Below, one piece after another: positions 49,392 to 60,872 of a DNA stretch of 64,000 nucleotides. The notes beneath the pieces were generated by a model. That model did no database searches. It was not told the DNA's origin and was given only the letters and a program-made list of their open reading frames with translations. The stretch's first letter is position 1. The number at the start of each line of letters is the position of its first letter. The DNA is from Palsa-343 sp036269135. Its GTDB lineage: Bacteria > Acidobacteriota > Terriglobia > Terriglobales > Acidobacteriaceae. Both the position numbers and the translations under genes were made by a program. Location of the stretch: contig DATASQ010000057.1 in assembly GCA_036269135.1 (NCBI GenBank), forward strand, positions 1 to 64,000, read 5' to 3'.

Positions 49392-50177
49392 CTACCAGGA
49401 GTGCCAAAAGCCGTCGCGTTCGAGGAGATGGACTTCGACGCCAAACAGCGCGCTGAGCTTTTCCGGGGTGAGGAGCTGCTGGCGGGAACCATCGGCAAAG
49501 ATCCGGCCGTCCTTCATCATGATCACGCGGTCGATCTCGGGCAGGATGTCTGCCAGATGATGCGTGACCATCAGGACGCCGGTGCCCTGGAGGACGACGC
49601 GGCGCAGGGCCTCGCGAAGCTCGCGCTGGGCGGCAAGGTCGAGCGCGTTGGAGGGCTCGTCAAGGAGCAGCATTTCCGGCCGGTGGACCAGGGCGCGAGC
49701 GATCATGATGCGTCGCTGCTCGCCGGCAGACATTTGTCCGACAAGCTTGCTTTCGAGGTGCGCGGCCTGCATGAGGTGGAGTGCCTCGTGGGCGCGTTCG
49801 CGCATCTCGGGCAAGACACGCAGGTTGGGCCAGAGCGTGGAAGCGGAGAAGTATCCGGCGATCACGGCGTCGAGGCCGGAGGTGACCGGGGTACGCTCGC
49901 CGGGCAGTTCGGCGGAGACGACACCCAGGTGGGTGCGGAGCTGCGAGACGTCCCAGCGGGTGCGGCCGAGCAGGCGCAGCTCGGTGGTGGGCGTGACAAT
50001 GGGATAGCACTGGCAGGTGATGGTTTTGATCAGCGTCGATTTGCCGCAGCCGTTGGGGCCGAGGATGGCGACGTGCTCGCCGCTTTCGATACGGAGAGAA
50101 ATGTCATGGAGGACGACGTTGTCGCCGCGAGCGACGTTGACGTCGCGCATGAGGAGGAATTCGGAGGATGGATTCAC
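49392..50177 (-). CDS. Stand-alone ABC transporter ATP-binding protein
   Basis: 261 residues. Walker A GPNGCGKSTLIK, signature MSAGEQRRIMIARAL, Walker B MLLLDEPSNALD, switch VTHH. The signature is MSAGE instead of LSGGQ, and the ending (GSRQQLLTPEKLSALFGVEVHLLERDGFWHSW) suits the YlmA/ModF-like group, which lacks its own permease. No membrane partner lies next to it, so it may energise a distant permease or have a regulatory role. It is divergent from the leucine-rich-repeat gene. Confidence 0.83.
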   Translation of the reverse strand: MNPSSEFLLMRDVNVARGDNVVLHDISLRIESGEHVAILGPNGCGKSTLIKTITCQCYPIVTPTTELRLLGRTRWDVSQLRTHLGVVSAELPGERTPVTSGLDAVIAGYFSASTLWPNLRVLPEMRERAHEALHLMQAAHLESKLVGQMSAGEQRRIMIARALVHRPEMLLLDEPSNALDLAAQRELREALRRVVLQGTGVLMVTHHLADILPEIDRVIMMKDGRIFADGSRQQLLTPEKLSALFGVEVHLLERDGFWHSW

Positions 50178-50267
50178 GCGAGAAGGAAGACTCCAGAGTG
50201 ATTATTGCAAAGCGAAGCTGAAGTGGAAGGAAAGCAGGAGCCAGGACGCCGCGATAGGATGGCGTGG

Positions 50268-50930
50268 ATGCCGCCTGACCTCGCGAAGCAACTGAACCTG
50301 TGGAAGAAGCAACTGGGGCGCGTGCCGGATGACGTGTGGGAGCAGACGCAGCTGGAGTCGCTGGTCCTTGCGGACAACGGGCTGACAGAGGTTTCGGAGC
50401 GGATTGGGCAACTCCGGGCGCTGCGAATGCTCGACCTGGGGCACAACGCACTCGGGCGAGTGCCGGAGGCGATCGGGCGCCTTGAGAAGCTGAGCGATTT
50501 TCTCTACCTGCATGACAATCGTCTGATGAGCCTGCCGGAATCGCTGGGCGCCTTGAAGAAGCTGCGGTATCTGAACATCAGCGAAAACGGCTTCGCGGAG
50601 TTGCCGTCGGCTGTTTGTCAGATGTCGGGACTGGTGGAACTGCGCGCGTCGGACAATCGGATCACGGCGCTGCCGGAGCGCGTCGGACAAATGGCACAGC
50701 TGCGGGAGCTGCATCTGCGGAACAATCGGCTGACAGAGCTGCCGGACTCGATTGGCAAACTGCGTGAGTTGCGGCAGATCGATTTGCGGGGCAATCCGCT
50801 GACTTCTCTGCCGGAATGTCTGACACAACTGGAGAAACTGGACAAGATCGATCTGCGCTGGGTAACCACGCTTGAGGAGCCCCTGTGGATGGAGCGCCTG
50901 CGGGCAGGCGGATGTCTGATTTACTGGTAG
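50268..50930 (+). CDS. Leucine-rich-repeat protein
   Basis: 220 residues made almost entirely of about eight 22-24 residue LRRs of the LPxxIGxLxxLxxLxLxxNxL type (RALRMLDLGHNALGRVPEAIG, KLRYLNISENGFAELPSAVC, QLRELHLRNNRLTELPDSIG). There is no signal peptide, so it is probably cytoplasmic and protein-binding. ATG 50268 has AGGA 8 nt upstream; ATG 50259 is possible. The gene ends 27 bp before argJ. Two copies of GCGTCGGACA lie inside it. Confidence 0.82.
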   Translation: MPPDLAKQLNLWKKQLGRVPDDVWEQTQLESLVLADNGLTEVSERIGQLRALRMLDLGHNALGRVPEAIGRLEKLSDFLYLHDNRLMSLPESLGALKKLRYLNISENGFAELPSAVCQMSGLVELRASDNRITALPERVGQMAQLRELHLRNNRLTELPDSIGKLRELRQIDLRGNPLTSLPECLTQLEKLDKIDLRWVTTLEEPLWMERLRAGGCLIYW

Positions 50931-50957
50931 AGATCCTTCGAGATCTTTTTCTTTGCG

Positions 50958-52205
50958 ATGACTGACAAATCTTTGATCACAGCAGAAGCGCTGCCGCGCG
51001 GATTTCGGTTCGCGGCAGTCAAGGCAGGCATTAAACCCAGCGGTAAACCGGATTTTGCGGTGGCGGTGGCGGATCGGACAGCCGGTGCGGCGGCCATGTT
51101 CACGGCCAATCGGGTGCAGGCGGCGCCGATCATCGTGGGACGCCGGCATCTGGAGCGCAGCGCGGGCCTGATGCGCGTCGTGGCAGTGAATGCCGGGAAC
51201 GCGAACTGCGCGACGGGCGAGGCTGGCCTGAAGGCAGCCGAGCAGGTGTGCGTCGCGGCGGCAAAGACCTTCGGCTGCGCGGGGCACGAGGTCTTCCCTT
51301 CCTCGACGGGGATTATCGGAGTGCCGCTGCCGGCGGAAAAGCTGGTGGCGGCGCTGCCCGCGGTCAGGAAAGAACTGGCGTCGGACACGGAGGGCTTTGC
51401 TGCCTTTGCGCAGGCGATTCTGACGACCGACACACGGGCCAAGGTGGCGCATGCGACGGTGCAGGCCGGCGACAGGACGGTGCGGATTGCGGGCGTTTGC
51501 AAGGGCGCGGGCATGATTCATCCGCAGCTGGTGCCGGGGAGCGCGACCGGCGGATCTCCGCTGCACGCAACCATGCTGGTGTATCTGTTCACGGATGCGG
51601 CGCTGCATCCGACGGCGCTGGAGCGCTATCTGCGTTCGGCGGTGGAGGTGAGCTTCAACCGCATCTCGATTGATGGCGACACGTCGACGAATGACACAGT
51701 GCTGCTGATGGCCTCGGGGGCGTCAGGCGCGGATGTGTGGGCGGAGGATGCGGGGTTTGCCCAGGCTCTGACCGAGGTCTGCACGTCGCTGGCGAAGCAG
51801 ATCGTGTCCGACGGCGAGGGCGTCACGCATGTCGTTGAGCTGCAGATCGAGGGCGCGGCGTCGGACACGGACGCGGTAAAAATCGCGAAGGCCATTGCGC
51901 ACTCGCCCCTGGTGAAGACAGCGTGGGCGGGCGCGGATCCCAACTGGGGACGGCTGATGGCCGCGCTGGGTTACTCCGGAGCGGAGGTCGATCCGGAGCA
52001 GGTCGCGATCTGGTTCGGCACGCTGCCGATTTGCGCGCAGGGCGGACGCGCCGCGCTGTACGACGAAAAGGCGGCGCACGCGTATCTCGAGCAGCGGGAG
52101 TATTCGATTCGCATTGTGGTGGGCACGGGCGAGGGGCAGTGCAGGTTCTGGACGTGCGATCTGACGGCGGAGTATGTGCACATCAACGCGGATTACTCCA
52201 CGTAA
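50958..52205 (+). CDS. argJ: Bifunctional ornithine acetyltransferase/N-acetylglutamate synthase ArgJ
   Basis: 415 residues. Transfers acetyl from N-acetylornithine to glutamate in arginine synthesis; the precursor self-cleaves before a Thr that becomes the nucleophile. The cleavage region is GVCKGAGMIHP, then an insert of about 12 residues, then HATMLVYLFTDA (Thr near residue 203). Other signatures are SSTGIIGVPLPAEKL, NRISIDGDTSTNDTVLLMASG and AGADPNWGRLMAALGYSG. Canonical ArgJ has NMATML straight after the GMI-P segment. The start is at ATG 50958 with weak GAGA/TTT upstream. Confidence 0.9.
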   Translation: MTDKSLITAEALPRGFRFAAVKAGIKPSGKPDFAVAVADRTAGAAAMFTANRVQAAPIIVGRRHLERSAGLMRVVAVNAGNANCATGEAGLKAAEQVCVAAAKTFGCAGHEVFPSSTGIIGVPLPAEKLVAALPAVRKELASDTEGFAAFAQAILTTDTRAKVAHATVQAGDRTVRIAGVCKGAGMIHPQLVPGSATGGSPLHATMLVYLFTDAALHPTALERYLRSAVEVSFNRISIDGDTSTNDTVLLMASGASGADVWAEDAGFAQALTEVCTSLAKQIVSDGEGVTHVVELQIEGAASDTDAVKIAKAIAHSPLVKTAWAGADPNWGRLMAALGYSGAEVDPEQVAIWFGTLPICAQGGRAALYDEKAAHAYLEQREYSIRIVVGTGEGQCRFWTCDLTAEYVHINADYST

Positions 52206-52690
52206 GGGAGCCGGTAGCCTGTAGCCGGTGGCCTGTAGCGAGACAGCGTGTAGCGGATAGGGACAGCGTTGATGGGATGGCGATGTGCGCGGACATCGCT
52301 GGTACAAAAGCAACCTCGACCGTTAATCCGAGCGACTGAATGCGGTTCGCCGATGGTATATGCGGGCATCGGCGGACAGAATGATGACCTCAGGAATCGG
52401 GTAACGAGTCGTTGCATCGCAGGGAGTGCAGAACGCTCAGGGGCGCATCGTTTCTGTGTCCGACGCGGCGTCGGACAGGAAATGCACAAGGTTATGCACA
52501 AAACTGTTGAAAACCCGGAGAGCGTCGGACGCGGGCGGGCGCGTGTCCGACAACGGGAAGCGGGGCGCGCGGCTGCGCTACAATTTTAGGAGAACCGGTT
52601 CTGCTCGAACGCGATGCACACGACGAGCGCACCGGAGCGAACCCCGAGTCCGCCGAATCCGGCGGCCGCAAAGGAACATCTCAGAGACAT
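52206..52690. other. Intergenic region with heptamers, palindrome and repeats of GCGTCGGACA
   Basis: About 485 bp. 52208-52245 has heptamers (AGCCGGT, AGCCTGT, AGCCGGT, GGCCTGT). TGTCCGACGC at 52457, one base, then its reverse complement to 52477 make a perfect 21-bp palindrome. A second inverted pair, GTCGGAC at 52524 and GTCCGAC at 52545, follows. TACAAT near 52579 could be a -10 box. A 26-codon frame (52614-52694) overlaps the next gene start by 4 bp but lacks a ribosome binding site, so it is not called. Confidence 0.55.
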
Positions 52691-53452
52691 ATGAGCAATG
52701 AGGCGAGGAGCAGGGATGCGTCTGGCAAGCACGGTCACACCCTGATCAGCGACGCGAAGTTCCGGCGGCTGTATGCGCTGGCGCTGGAGCAGGCTCCGGA
52801 CGCGAGCCGAGGCCTGAGCGCGGCGATGGCGGCCGTGGCGGCGGATCTGCGCGGCGACGATGTGGTGCTGGCACAGGCGCGTGCGGCAGCGCCCGATTTC
52901 AGAGACCGGGTGATTACGGCCTTGAGCGGGGCCACGGCCGATCGGCTGCGGAGAAACGGCCGTCTGACCGTAATTGTGTGCGCCGGTCCGGGCAACGATC
53001 CCATTCTGCTCGATGCGCACCAGGTGGCCGATGAGGCGAAGCTGCCGGTGCTGTTTGTGGAGGACTGGCGCAACGCGGGGAAGGGCAGCGCAACGAAGAA
53101 GAACGCGCAAGAGCCGGCGCCTGGAACAGCCCGGGAAATTGGGGCGATGCCGGCGATTCCAGTGGATGCCGAGGATGTGATCGCGGTCTACCGGGTAGCG
53201 CACGAGTCAATGACGCGGGCGCGTGAGGGCAGCGGTCCGACGCGAATCCTTTGCGTGCGATGGCCGGCGATGAACGCGTCAGACAAGAAGGCCGATGCTG
53301 TCGGACATCTCGAGCATTGGCTGGAGGCGCGGGGGCTGCCGGCGCAGGCGTGGCGGCGAGAGATTCTGGCGGAGCGGCAGGCAGCGCCGAGCGATACGGC
53401 CGATGAACCCGCAGAGGCCGCGGAGAAAATTCGGGAGTTGCGCTCCGCCTGA
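52691..53452 (+). CDS. Degenerate dehydrogenase E1-alpha-like protein next to aceE
   Basis: 253 residues. A middle segment (LTVIVCAGPGNDPILLDAHQVADEAKLPVLFVED) and IPVDAEDVIAVYRVAHESMTRAREGSGPTRILCVRW, about residues 95-205, look like the core of 2-oxoacid dehydrogenase E1 alpha chains (IPVDGxDVxAVY and ARxGxGPT). The thiamine-diphosphate GDG motif and most of the N-terminal half are missing. It ends 27 bp before aceE on the same strand and so is probably coexpressed. It could be a regulatory or structural subunit, or a relic. ATG 52691 has only a weak upstream sequence. Confidence 0.6.
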   Translation: MSNEARSRDASGKHGHTLISDAKFRRLYALALEQAPDASRGLSAAMAAVAADLRGDDVVLAQARAAAPDFRDRVITALSGATADRLRRNGRLTVIVCAGPGNDPILLDAHQVADEAKLPVLFVEDWRNAGKGSATKKNAQEPAPGTAREIGAMPAIPVDAEDVIAVYRVAHESMTRAREGSGPTRILCVRWPAMNASDKKADAVGHLEHWLEARGLPAQAWRREILAERQAAPSDTADEPAEAAEKIRELRSA

Positions 53453-53479
53453 GGCGGGAAGACGCAGAAGAGAGAGATT

Positions 53480-56149
<2,670 letters not shown>

Positions 56150-56358
56150 TTCCTCGGCTCCCCGCTCAAGCCAACTGCGGGCTGGAATGGCGCACCCCCG
56201 CCGGTAGCGGGCAGCTGCGAATGAGGGCTCGGATGACAGAGTCTTCATGCTCGCCTGCGCCGCTTGACAGTGCAGGGCGCATCCTCCAGGCTGAAAGCAC
56301 CGGCACGCCTGATTTCGATCCACCGCGCCGGAAAGGGTAGTCCCCCACCGAGGTCCGA

Positions 56359-58104
56359 TTGAGACGATTTTGTATTCTGGCTGCCGGCTTGCTGGCCGGC
56401 GCAGGTTTGCTCCAGGCACAGGCACAAACCACCACCCAGCAGCCTTTTCCTCCGAATTACAAGCCGCCGGTTCCCATGATCGAGACCAGCTCGGAAGGGT
56501 CGAGCTATGTGCCGATGGACAGCTGGTTTTATCCCGCGCTCGACCGGCTGCATTCACTCGGCTATCTGGATACGGCGTTTCTGGGCCTGCGGCCGTGGAC
56601 GCGGCTGAGCATCGCGCACATGCTGGAGCAGAGCGCGGACCGCATCGATACCAGCAACGACGATGAGGCACGATCGATTTATCTGGCGGCGCTCCACGAG
56701 GTCCAGCCGGATATCGATAACGCGACCGAGCTGAACCATCCCCACGGAACGATGGAGAGCGTGTATACGGATTTCCGCGGGATCCGCGGAACGCCGTTGC
56801 GGGACAGCTTCCATCTCGGGCAGACGATCATCAACGATTACGGGCGGCCCTACGCGGGCGGCTTCAACGACTATTCGGGCTTCAGCGGCTACGCGACGGC
56901 GGGGCGGTTTTCGCTGTATTTCCGCGGAGAGTACCAGCATTCTCCGAGTGCGGCGGGGTATTCGCCGGCTCTGGCGACTTTTCTCTCCGACTCGATCGAC
57001 GGCATCCCGATCGCGACGAATCCGGTGCAGGATACGCTCCCGGAGGGGCCGATCGCCTCGGCGAACTTCGGGCGGATCCTCGAGGCGAATCTCTCCTATC
57101 ACCTGCTGGGCCACGAGATCTCGTTTGGCAAGACCGACCACTGGATGGGGCCGGACAAGGGCGCCAGCATGCTGTGGAGCGATAACGCGGAAGACATCTA
57201 CCAGTTCCAGGTCGATCGCGTGGAGCCGCTGCGGATTCCCCTGATTTCCCGGCTGACGGGGCCCTTCCGCTACGACTTTTTCGTGGGCAGCCTCAAGGGA
57301 CATACCGATCCGAACGATCCCTGGGTGCACGTGGAGAAGGTTAGCTTCAAGCCCACCCGCGATCTGGAATTCGGCTTCAGCCGGATGGTCATCTGGGGTG
57401 GTAAGGGCCACGAGCCAATCACGCTGCACACGTTCCTGAAGAGCTTCTTCAGCTTCCAGAACGTCTCCGGGGCGGAAAAATTCTCGCGAGCCGATCCCGG
57501 AGCGCGGTTCGGCACCTTCGATTTCGACTGGCGGCTGCCGGGTTTGCAGAAGTGGGTGACGCTGTACACCGATTCGCTGGTGCACGACGACGTAAGCCCG
57601 ATCAGCGCGCCGCGGCGGGCGGGAGTGCACCCGGGCATTTATCTGGCGCAGTTCCCCGGCCTGCACAAGATGGATTTTCGGGTGGAAGGCGCGAACACGC
57701 AACCGCCGAGTCACAGCAATCCCAACGGGTCACCCATCGATCAGGGGGGGTTTCTGTACATTGAAACAGTGCAGAGGCAGGGCCCCACGAACAAAGGCTT
57801 TCTGCCGGACTGGGTGGGGCGCGAGGGCAAGGGCGGCCAGGCCTGGCTGACCTATCACTTGTCGCCGGAGGAAGACATTCAGTTCATGGTTCGGAATGCG
57901 AAGGCGTCCGCGCAGTTCTTTCCGGGCGGAACGACGCAGAACGACTTCGCGGGCCAGGTGCGGAAGCGGATCGGCCAGGATCTGGAAGTCCTGGGGCTGG
58001 TGCAGTATGAGGGGTGGAAGGCCCCGATCTACATGACCGGGAAGCAGAGCGACACGACGGTGTCGGTGCGGCTCACGTGGTTCCCGAGGGACAAGTCGCA
58101 GTAG
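56359..58104 (+). CDS. Capsule-assembly Wzi-family outer-membrane protein
   Basis: 581 residues from TTG 56359. Signal peptide (RRFCILAAGLLAGAGLLQAQAQ), a helical N-terminal part, then alternating strands of a beta barrel (GYATAGRFSLYFRGEYQHSP, LSYHLLGHEISFGKTDHWMGPDKG, FDFDWRLPGLQKWVTLYTDSLVHDD) ending in LEVLGLVQYEGWKAPIYMTGKQSDTTVSVRLTWF with a C-terminal Phe-like strand. Wzi-type proteins hold polysaccharide on the cell surface. GAGG lies 8 nt upstream. It is 26 kb from the assembly operon. Confidence 0.82.
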   Translation: MRRFCILAAGLLAGAGLLQAQAQTTTQQPFPPNYKPPVPMIETSSEGSSYVPMDSWFYPALDRLHSLGYLDTAFLGLRPWTRLSIAHMLEQSADRIDTSNDDEARSIYLAALHEVQPDIDNATELNHPHGTMESVYTDFRGIRGTPLRDSFHLGQTIINDYGRPYAGGFNDYSGFSGYATAGRFSLYFRGEYQHSPSAAGYSPALATFLSDSIDGIPIATNPVQDTLPEGPIASANFGRILEANLSYHLLGHEISFGKTDHWMGPDKGASMLWSDNAEDIYQFQVDRVEPLRIPLISRLTGPFRYDFFVGSLKGHTDPNDPWVHVEKVSFKPTRDLEFGFSRMVIWGGKGHEPITLHTFLKSFFSFQNVSGAEKFSRADPGARFGTFDFDWRLPGLQKWVTLYTDSLVHDDVSPISAPRRAGVHPGIYLAQFPGLHKMDFRVEGANTQPPSHSNPNGSPIDQGGFLYIETVQRQGPTNKGFLPDWVGREGKGGQAWLTYHLSPEEDIQFMVRNAKASAQFFPGGTTQNDFAGQVRKRIGQDLEVLGLVQYEGWKAPIYMTGKQSDTTVSVRLTWFPRDKSQ

Positions 58105-58118
58105 CTCCTGCCTTTTTC

Positions 58119-58823
58119 ATGATTGTGCGCGGTGCAAGGTCGTTGCTCTTTGTCTGTCTGGCCGTCGCGGGGTTTTCCGCGGGGGCGCAGACCGTTCTCA
58201 TTCCCCAGGAGCCACCCAATCTGGGCCGGCTCGAGACGAAGCTGCGGGCGTACCACGACTGCACAGGCGACCATGGCTGTTACACAACGGACCTGAACCG
58301 GGAAACCGCCGAAGCGACGGACGCGCTGGAGCGCCTGGTGCGGGCGAATCGGGCAAGCGCGCATCCGGCGCGGCTGGCGGTGGTGCTGGACATCGACGAG
58401 ACCTCGCTGTCGAACTGGGCGGAGATTGACCAGGCGGACTTCGCCTATAACGCCGCGGTCTGGAACCGGTGGGTCGAGGAGGCGCAGGCGCCGGCGATTC
58501 CCGGAACGCTGCGCTTTTATCGCGAGGCGGAGCGTCTGCACGTGGCGGTGTTCTTCATTACCGGGCGGCCGGAGAGCCAGCGCGCTGCGACGGAGAAGAA
58601 CCTGCGCGATCAGGGCTACAAGCAGTGGAACGGCCTCGTGCTGCGCTCAGCGGCGGAGCTGAAGCTGACCGCGGACGTCTACAAGGCAGCGGCGCGCGGG
58701 AGGATTGTCGCCTCCGGCTATCGCATCGCGGTGAACGTCGGGGACCAGAGGAGCGATCTGGCCGGCGCTCCGCGGGCGGAGGTATCGGTCAAGCTCTCCG
58801 ATCCGTTCTATTTCATTCCGTAG
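58119..58823 (+). CDS. Secreted HAD acid phosphatase (class B/C-like, IIIB)
   Basis: 234 residues. Signal peptide (RSLLFVCLAVAGFSAGAQ). HAD motif I is LAVVLDIDETSLSNW (nucleophile Asp near residue 89), with VAVFFITGRPESQRAATEKNL as motif II and IAVNVGDQRSDLAG as motif IV. The DxDET pattern is that of nonspecific acid phosphatases of class B and C. It starts 14 bp after the Wzi stop on the same strand. Substrate unknown. Confidence 0.85.
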   Translation: MIVRGARSLLFVCLAVAGFSAGAQTVLIPQEPPNLGRLETKLRAYHDCTGDHGCYTTDLNRETAEATDALERLVRANRASAHPARLAVVLDIDETSLSNWAEIDQADFAYNAAVWNRWVEEAQAPAIPGTLRFYREAERLHVAVFFITGRPESQRAATEKNLRDQGYKQWNGLVLRSAAELKLTADVYKAAARGRIVASGYRIAVNVGDQRSDLAGAPRAEVSVKLSDPFYFIP

Positions 58824-58838
58824 ATCCGCAACTCGGGG

Positions 58839-59222
58839 TCAGCTGCGCAGCCGGGCGAGCAGATCCTGCGGGTGAACGGGCTTGGCGAGGATCTCAAATT
58901 CATGCCCCTGAGCGCGCACGCGGTCGAGCAGATCGGCGGTCGCGGCCTGCCCGGAAAAGAGCAGGATTTTGCAGCCGGGCAGCATGGCGCGAATCTGAAT
59001 GGCGGCGTCGATGCCGTTCAGGTCGGTCATGATGACGTCGCTGATGACCATGTCGGGCTTGAGAATCTCGGCCATTTCGACAGCCTTCTCGCCGCTGTAA
59101 ACGGCGGTGGCCTCGAAGCCGGCCTGATTGAGAATGATGGCCAGGGTATCGGCGATGACGCGCTCGTCATCCGCCACCAGCACCCTGGGTTTTACCTGGT
59201 TCGTCGCCTGCGGTTCGGACAT
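58839..59222 (-). CDS. Single-domain response regulator
   Basis: 127 residues, a receiver domain only. The acidic pair is VLVADDERVIAD, the phosphoacceptor Asp62 is in DMVISDVIMTDLNGID, the Ser is in LLFSGQA, and the Lys is in ILAKPV. No output domain. It probably works through protein contacts or as a phosphate shuttle. Neither a histidine kinase nor a diguanylate cyclase is adjacent. It is convergent with the phosphatase gene, 15 bp apart. Confidence 0.9.
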   Translation of the reverse strand: MSEPQATNQVKPRVLVADDERVIADTLAIILNQAGFEATAVYSGEKAVEMAEILKPDMVISDVIMTDLNGIDAAIQIRAMLPGCKILLFSGQAATADLLDRVRAQGHEFEILAKPVHPQDLLARLRS

Positions 59223-59397
59223 TCGTCTCTTTCCAGTTCCTTATCTTCAAAAAGAATCAGGGCAAAACGGGGCTGGCTGATCGCCAACGGCGTGCCGGGG
59301 CAAGCCATGCCGGAGGACATTCCCCTATGATGATACGCTGAAGGCGGGAGATGCTTCATCCTGGAGCAACGCTCTTACCTTACACTTTTTTGAACCT

Positions 59398-59465
59398 GAG
59401 AGCGGGCAGGAATCTGGCTCCGGGAAGAGTGTTCCCAGGCGGCAGGCGGGGCGGAAACCCCGGAT
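59398..59465 (+). promoter_or_regulatory. Structured leader upstream of the ABC importer operon
   Basis: Three nearby hairpins can form in the leader: GAGC..GCTC (59399-59422), GGGAA-GAGTG-TTCCC (59423-59438) and GGGG-CGGAAA-CCCC (59449-59462), followed by AAGGAG (59473-59479) 17 nt before the ATG at 59493. The TGAACCTGAGAGCGG start does not match a riboswitch class I can name. Confidence 0.4.
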
Positions 59466-59492
59466 ATCCAAGGAGCGGCAGGCGGCATCGCG

Positions 59493-60872
59493 ATGACGGA
59501 TCCCATCATCGAGGCACGGCAGGTCGAGAAGTTCTACGCGCAGTCGCGGGATGCGCGCATCCAGGTGATCGCCCCCACCGACCTGCAGATTTGCGCGGGA
59601 GAGATCGTGGCGCTGCTGGGGCCCTCGGGGTCGGGGAAATCGACCCTGCTGCGGATGCTCTCCGGGCTGTCGCGGCCTTCGGAGGGCAGCGTGCTGTGGC
59701 ACGGGCAGGACGTGCGCTCCGTCGAGGTAAACGTCTCGATCGTCTTCCAGAGCTTCGCGCTTTTCCCCTGGCTGACCGTGCGCGAAAACGTGGAGGCTCC
59801 CCTGCAGGCGCGGGGGATGGAAGCGTCGCAGCGGCACCGGCGAAGCCTGAAAATCCTGGATACGGTGGGCCTCGACGGATTCGAGGCGGCGTATCCCAAA
59901 GAGCTGTCGGGCGGGATGCGCCAGCGGGTGGGATTTGCGCGGGCGCTGGTGGTGGAGCCCGAGGTCCTGTTCATGGATGAGCCGTTCTCCGCTCTGGACG
60001 TGCTGACGGCCGATAACCTGCGCGGCGAGCTGCTGGAGCTGTGGCAGAAGAAGACGATCCCGACCCAGTCCATCTTCCTGGTCACCCACAATATCGACGA
60101 AGCGGTGCTGCTGGCGGACCGCATCATCGTGCTGGGGCGCAATCCCGGGCACGTGCGGACGGACTTCAAGGTGACCCTGCCGCATCCGCGGGAGCGGAAG
60201 AATCCCGCGTTTACCGCGCTGGTGGACTACATCTACAAGGTGCTGACGCGGCCGGATGTGCAGCCGGCGGAAGTGCCGGTGCTGGCCGATGGGCGGCGGA
60301 TCCGGGATCAGCGGCAGATGCACTACGAAATGCTGCCCCATGCGCGGCCGGGCGGCATCGCCGGACTGCTCGAGCTGATCATCGACCTGGGCGGGCGGAC
60401 GGACATTTACCGGCTGGCCGACGAACTCGCGTTTGAAATTGACGACCTCTTCCCGATCGTGGAAGCCGCGCAGTTGCTGGGATTTCTGAAGGTGGAAGAG
60501 GGCGACGCGGTCATTACGCCGGAGGGCCGGGCCTACGCCCAGGCGGAGATCCTCGAGCAAAAGGAGCTGTTCCGCAGGGCGGCGGTGGATCACGTTCTGC
60601 TGCTGCGGCAGATCAGCCGCGCGCTGCGCAACAAGAGCGACCATTCCGTGCCGGAGGACTTCTTCCTGGACATGCTGGACGAGCAGTTCAGCGACGATGA
60701 GTGCGAGCGGCAGCTGGCAACGGCCATTAACTGGGGCCGCTATGCGGAGCTGTTCGACTGGGATGACGGACGGCGGCGCTTTGTGCTGCACGAACACGAG
60801 GGCGAAGAAAACGGCAACGGCGCGACGCCCGACGGCGATGAAGAACCGCGCGAGCAAGAGAAAACCGGATGA
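59493..60872 (+). CDS. NitT/TauT-type ABC ATPase with C-terminal AAA-associated domain
   Basis: 459 residues. The first 230 are the ATPase: Walker A GPSGSGKSTLLRML, Q-loop FQSFALFPWLTVREN, signature LSGGMRQRVGFARAL, Walker B VLFMDEPFSALD. The C-terminal part (LPHARPGGIAGLLELIIDLGG onward) is the AAA-associated extension seen in a subset of this family. Such systems import nitrate, sulfonate, thiamine precursors or bicarbonate; the substrate here is unknown. The permease start overlaps its stop (ATGA). No binding protein lies in the window. Confidence 0.87.
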   Translation: MTDPIIEARQVEKFYAQSRDARIQVIAPTDLQICAGEIVALLGPSGSGKSTLLRMLSGLSRPSEGSVLWHGQDVRSVEVNVSIVFQSFALFPWLTVRENVEAPLQARGMEASQRHRRSLKILDTVGLDGFEAAYPKELSGGMRQRVGFARALVVEPEVLFMDEPFSALDVLTADNLRGELLELWQKKTIPTQSIFLVTHNIDEAVLLADRIIVLGRNPGHVRTDFKVTLPHPRERKNPAFTALVDYIYKVLTRPDVQPAEVPVLADGRRIRDQRQMHYEMLPHARPGGIAGLLELIIDLGGRTDIYRLADELAFEIDDLFPIVEAAQLLGFLKVEEGDAVITPEGRAYAQAEILEQKELFRRAAVDHVLLLRQISRALRNKSDHSVPEDFFLDMLDEQFSDDECERQLATAINWGRYAELFDWDDGRRRFVLHEHEGEENGNGATPDGDEEPREQEKTG

